A stretch of 64,000 nucleotides of DNA from CAVXZE01 sp963766175 (GTDB lineage: Bacteria; Myxococcota_A; UBA9160; UBA6930): assembly GCA_963766175.1 (NCBI GenBank), contig CAVXZE010000002.1:186001-250000 (forward strand). The letters are read 5' to 3'. The translations under genes were made by a program, and so were the position numbers. The notes under the pieces are model-generated. The model was not told the DNA's origin and made no database searches. It worked only from the letters and a program-made list of their open reading frames with translations. Positions 62,659-64,000 of this stretch are shown piece by piece. Positions within the stretch are counted from its first letter, which is position 1, and every line of letters starts with the position of its first letter.

Positions 62659-63987
62659 TCAGGAGCGGCAGTCGTCCAGCAGCACGCGCCGCGCGATTCC
62701 GGCGAGGTACACGGAGCCCGCGGCGCAGAGCAGATCCTCCGGTCCCAGCCCCTCGCGCGCCACGCGAACCGCCAACTGCGGATCCTCCACCACCCGTGGC
62801 GTGAGCTCCGCCGCGACGCTGCGCACCGCCGCAGCCACCTCCTCGGGCTCGAGCGAACGAACCGGCTCCGCGCGCGTGATGGTCAGCTGATCGGCAAAGG
62901 GAACCAGACTTCGACAGATCGCCGCCAGATCCTTGCCTGCGGAGACGGAGAGCACGAGGTGGCCGCGACGCCGTGGAATGCGGGCGAGGGTGCGCGCCAG
63001 CGCCGCCGCCGAGGCGGCTGTATGGGCCGAATCCACCACCAGCCAGGGCCGGCGAGAGAGAAACTCGATCCGCGCGGGAAGCGAGGCGGTGGCAAAGGCT
63101 CGCCCGGCGGCGGCACCGAGCGCCCGCTCCGGAATCGCCCCGAGACGCCGCACGCAGGCGAGAGCCAGCGCCGCGTTGCGCGCCTGGTGGGCGCCGGCTA
63201 CGGCGAGCCGCGCCTCGAAGACGAGGGAACCGTCCCGAAAACGGATCTGCTGAGCGTGGAGATCCTCTTCCAGGATCTCGGCGTCGAACTCGCTCCCGTA
63301 TCGGGCCAGAGCACAGTCGAGCCGCCCGGCGCGCTCCTCGACCACCGCCGCCGCCTCGGCCGGCAGAGCCCCCATGACGAGGGGAACCCCGGATTTGGCG
63401 ATGCCGGCCTTCTCACCGGCGATTGCCGCCAGGCTCGTGCCCAGCTTCTCGGTGTGCTCGAGCTCGATGCTCGTCACGCAGGCCACCGCAGGAGTCACGA
63501 TGTTCGTCGAGTCCAGGCGCCCACCCAGCCCCACCTCCAACACCGCGTGATCGACCCCGGCCTCTGCGAAGAGAGCCAGCGCCGCCGCCGTGGTGGCATC
63601 GAAGAAGCTGGGGGAGTCTTCGGGCCGCTCTTCTCGGAGCGCGTCGACCTCGGGCCTGAGTCGCTCCACGACCTCGGCAAGCTTCTCTCCCGCCACCTCT
63701 TCTCCGTCGATCCGGAACCGCTCGGTCCACGACTCCAGATGGGGTGAGGTGAAGGTGCCGACCCGCAGCCCATGGGCACGCAGGATCCCCTCGGCGAGCA
63801 GTGCCGTCGATCCCTTTCCCTTGGATCCGGCGATATGGAGTACCGAGAGCCCCGCCTGGGGGAGACCGAGTCGCTCGAGCAGGCATCGGATCGGCTCGAG
63901 GGAGAGGCGGGCCCGGCGGTAGTCCGGTGATCTCTCGACGTTGATGAGTCCTGCGAGGTAGGCCGCCGCCTCGTCGAGAGTCGCCAT
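62659..63987 (-). CDS. folC: bifunctional folylpolyglutamate synthase/dihydrofolate synthase
   Basis: 442 aa Mur-ligase-fold enzyme. Seen: P-loop HIAGSKGKGSTA near residue 50, TSPHLESWTERFRIDGEEV, VLEVGLGGRLDSTNIV, TSIELEHTEKLGTSLAAIAGEKAGI (Mg-binding Glu and His) and VVDSAHTAASAAAL in the C-terminal domain, where the usual AHN is AHT. It adds glutamate to folates. Ends 3 bp from the converging GH20 gene. ATG 63987 is close to the window edge, so upstream context is not visible. Confidence 0.93.
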   Translation of the reverse strand: MATLDEAAAYLAGLINVERSPDYRRARLSLEPIRCLLERLGLPQAGLSVLHIAGSKGKGSTALLAEGILRAHGLRVGTFTSPHLESWTERFRIDGEEVAGEKLAEVVERLRPEVDALREERPEDSPSFFDATTAAALALFAEAGVDHAVLEVGLGGRLDSTNIVTPAVACVTSIELEHTEKLGTSLAAIAGEKAGIAKSGVPLVMGALPAEAAAVVEERAGRLDCALARYGSEFDAEILEEDLHAQQIRFRDGSLVFEARLAVAGAHQARNAALALACVRRLGAIPERALGAAAGRAFATASLPARIEFLSRRPWLVVDSAHTAASAAALARTLARIPRRRGHLVLSVSAGKDLAAICRSLVPFADQLTITRAEPVRSLEPEEVAAAVRSVAAELTPRVVEDPQLAVRVAREGLGPEDLLCAAGSVYLAGIARRVLLDDCRS

Positions 63988-64000
63988 CAGAATCCGCCTT

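Overview
The window is 64 kb of GC-rich chromosome, almost fully coding on both strands. I count about 50 protein genes, no rRNA or tRNA that I can see, no CRISPR array and no intact insertion sequence. The content suggests a deltaproteobacterial-type lineage (Myxococcota or Desulfobacterota relatives). The pointers are a receiver/DUF4388/J-domain/TPR protein, GatCAB, MutS2, HflX, a phasin, a glutaryl-CoA-dehydrogenase-like enzyme, many lipoproteins and Thr-type 'sulfatase'-TPR proteins. Nothing seen fixes the genus. GTG and TTG starts are common.

Layout. 27-8066: mazG, an alpha/beta hydrolase, uvrA, a TauE/SafE carrier, a PAS histidine kinase and a crotonase. 8071-13302: metallophosphoesterase plus cupin, a small membrane protein, a ribbon-helix-helix (RHH) regulator with a PLP enzyme, and a two-gene ABC exporter. 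13325-22994: ilvE, the multidomain response regulator, then a tight gatC-gatA-gatB-asmA-mtnA unit. 23189-29587: small proteins, a methyltransferase, a Tat-exported amidase, a DEAD-box helicase, a HEAT lipoprotein and an unknown secreted protein. 29647-36089: a four-gene unit of larE, a C45-like protein and two alkaline-phosphatase-superfamily TPR lipoproteins. 36182-45802: ddl, then glmU-glmS-PHP lipoprotein-uvrD-methyltransferase. 45886-56839: hflX-fabH-like, phasin, acyl-CoA dehydrogenase, murQ, mutS2, an FAD oxidoreductase, and an ECF sigma/anti-sigma-like/PspC unit. 56864-63987: a GH36 glycosidase fused to a HAD phosphatase, a homocysteine methyltransferase, a GH20-like hexosaminidase and folC.

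Several genes converge on the envelope: glmU, glmS, ddl, murQ and a GH20 enzyme serve UDP-GlcNAc/peptidoglycan synthesis and recycling. Methionine/methylthioadenosine metabolism (mtnA, mmuM-like, ilvE, an MtnX-like HAD domain) and PHA/acyl-CoA metabolism (phasin, crotonase, acyl-CoA dehydrogenase) also recur.

Three sequence-level patterns are not explained by gene calls. First, about ten starts have no Shine-Dalgarno but a TANNNT-type -10 box 6-9 nt upstream, which predicts widespread leaderless transcription; in one case two divergent start codons are 22 bp apart with overlapping -10 boxes. Second, a modular intergenic repeat with a 27-bp end module occurs at four loci, once as a full ~185-bp palindrome, and supplies start or stop codons to neighbouring genes. 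Third, a second short repeat lies in two convergent gaps and gives the minus-strand gene its stop codon at the same internal position both times.
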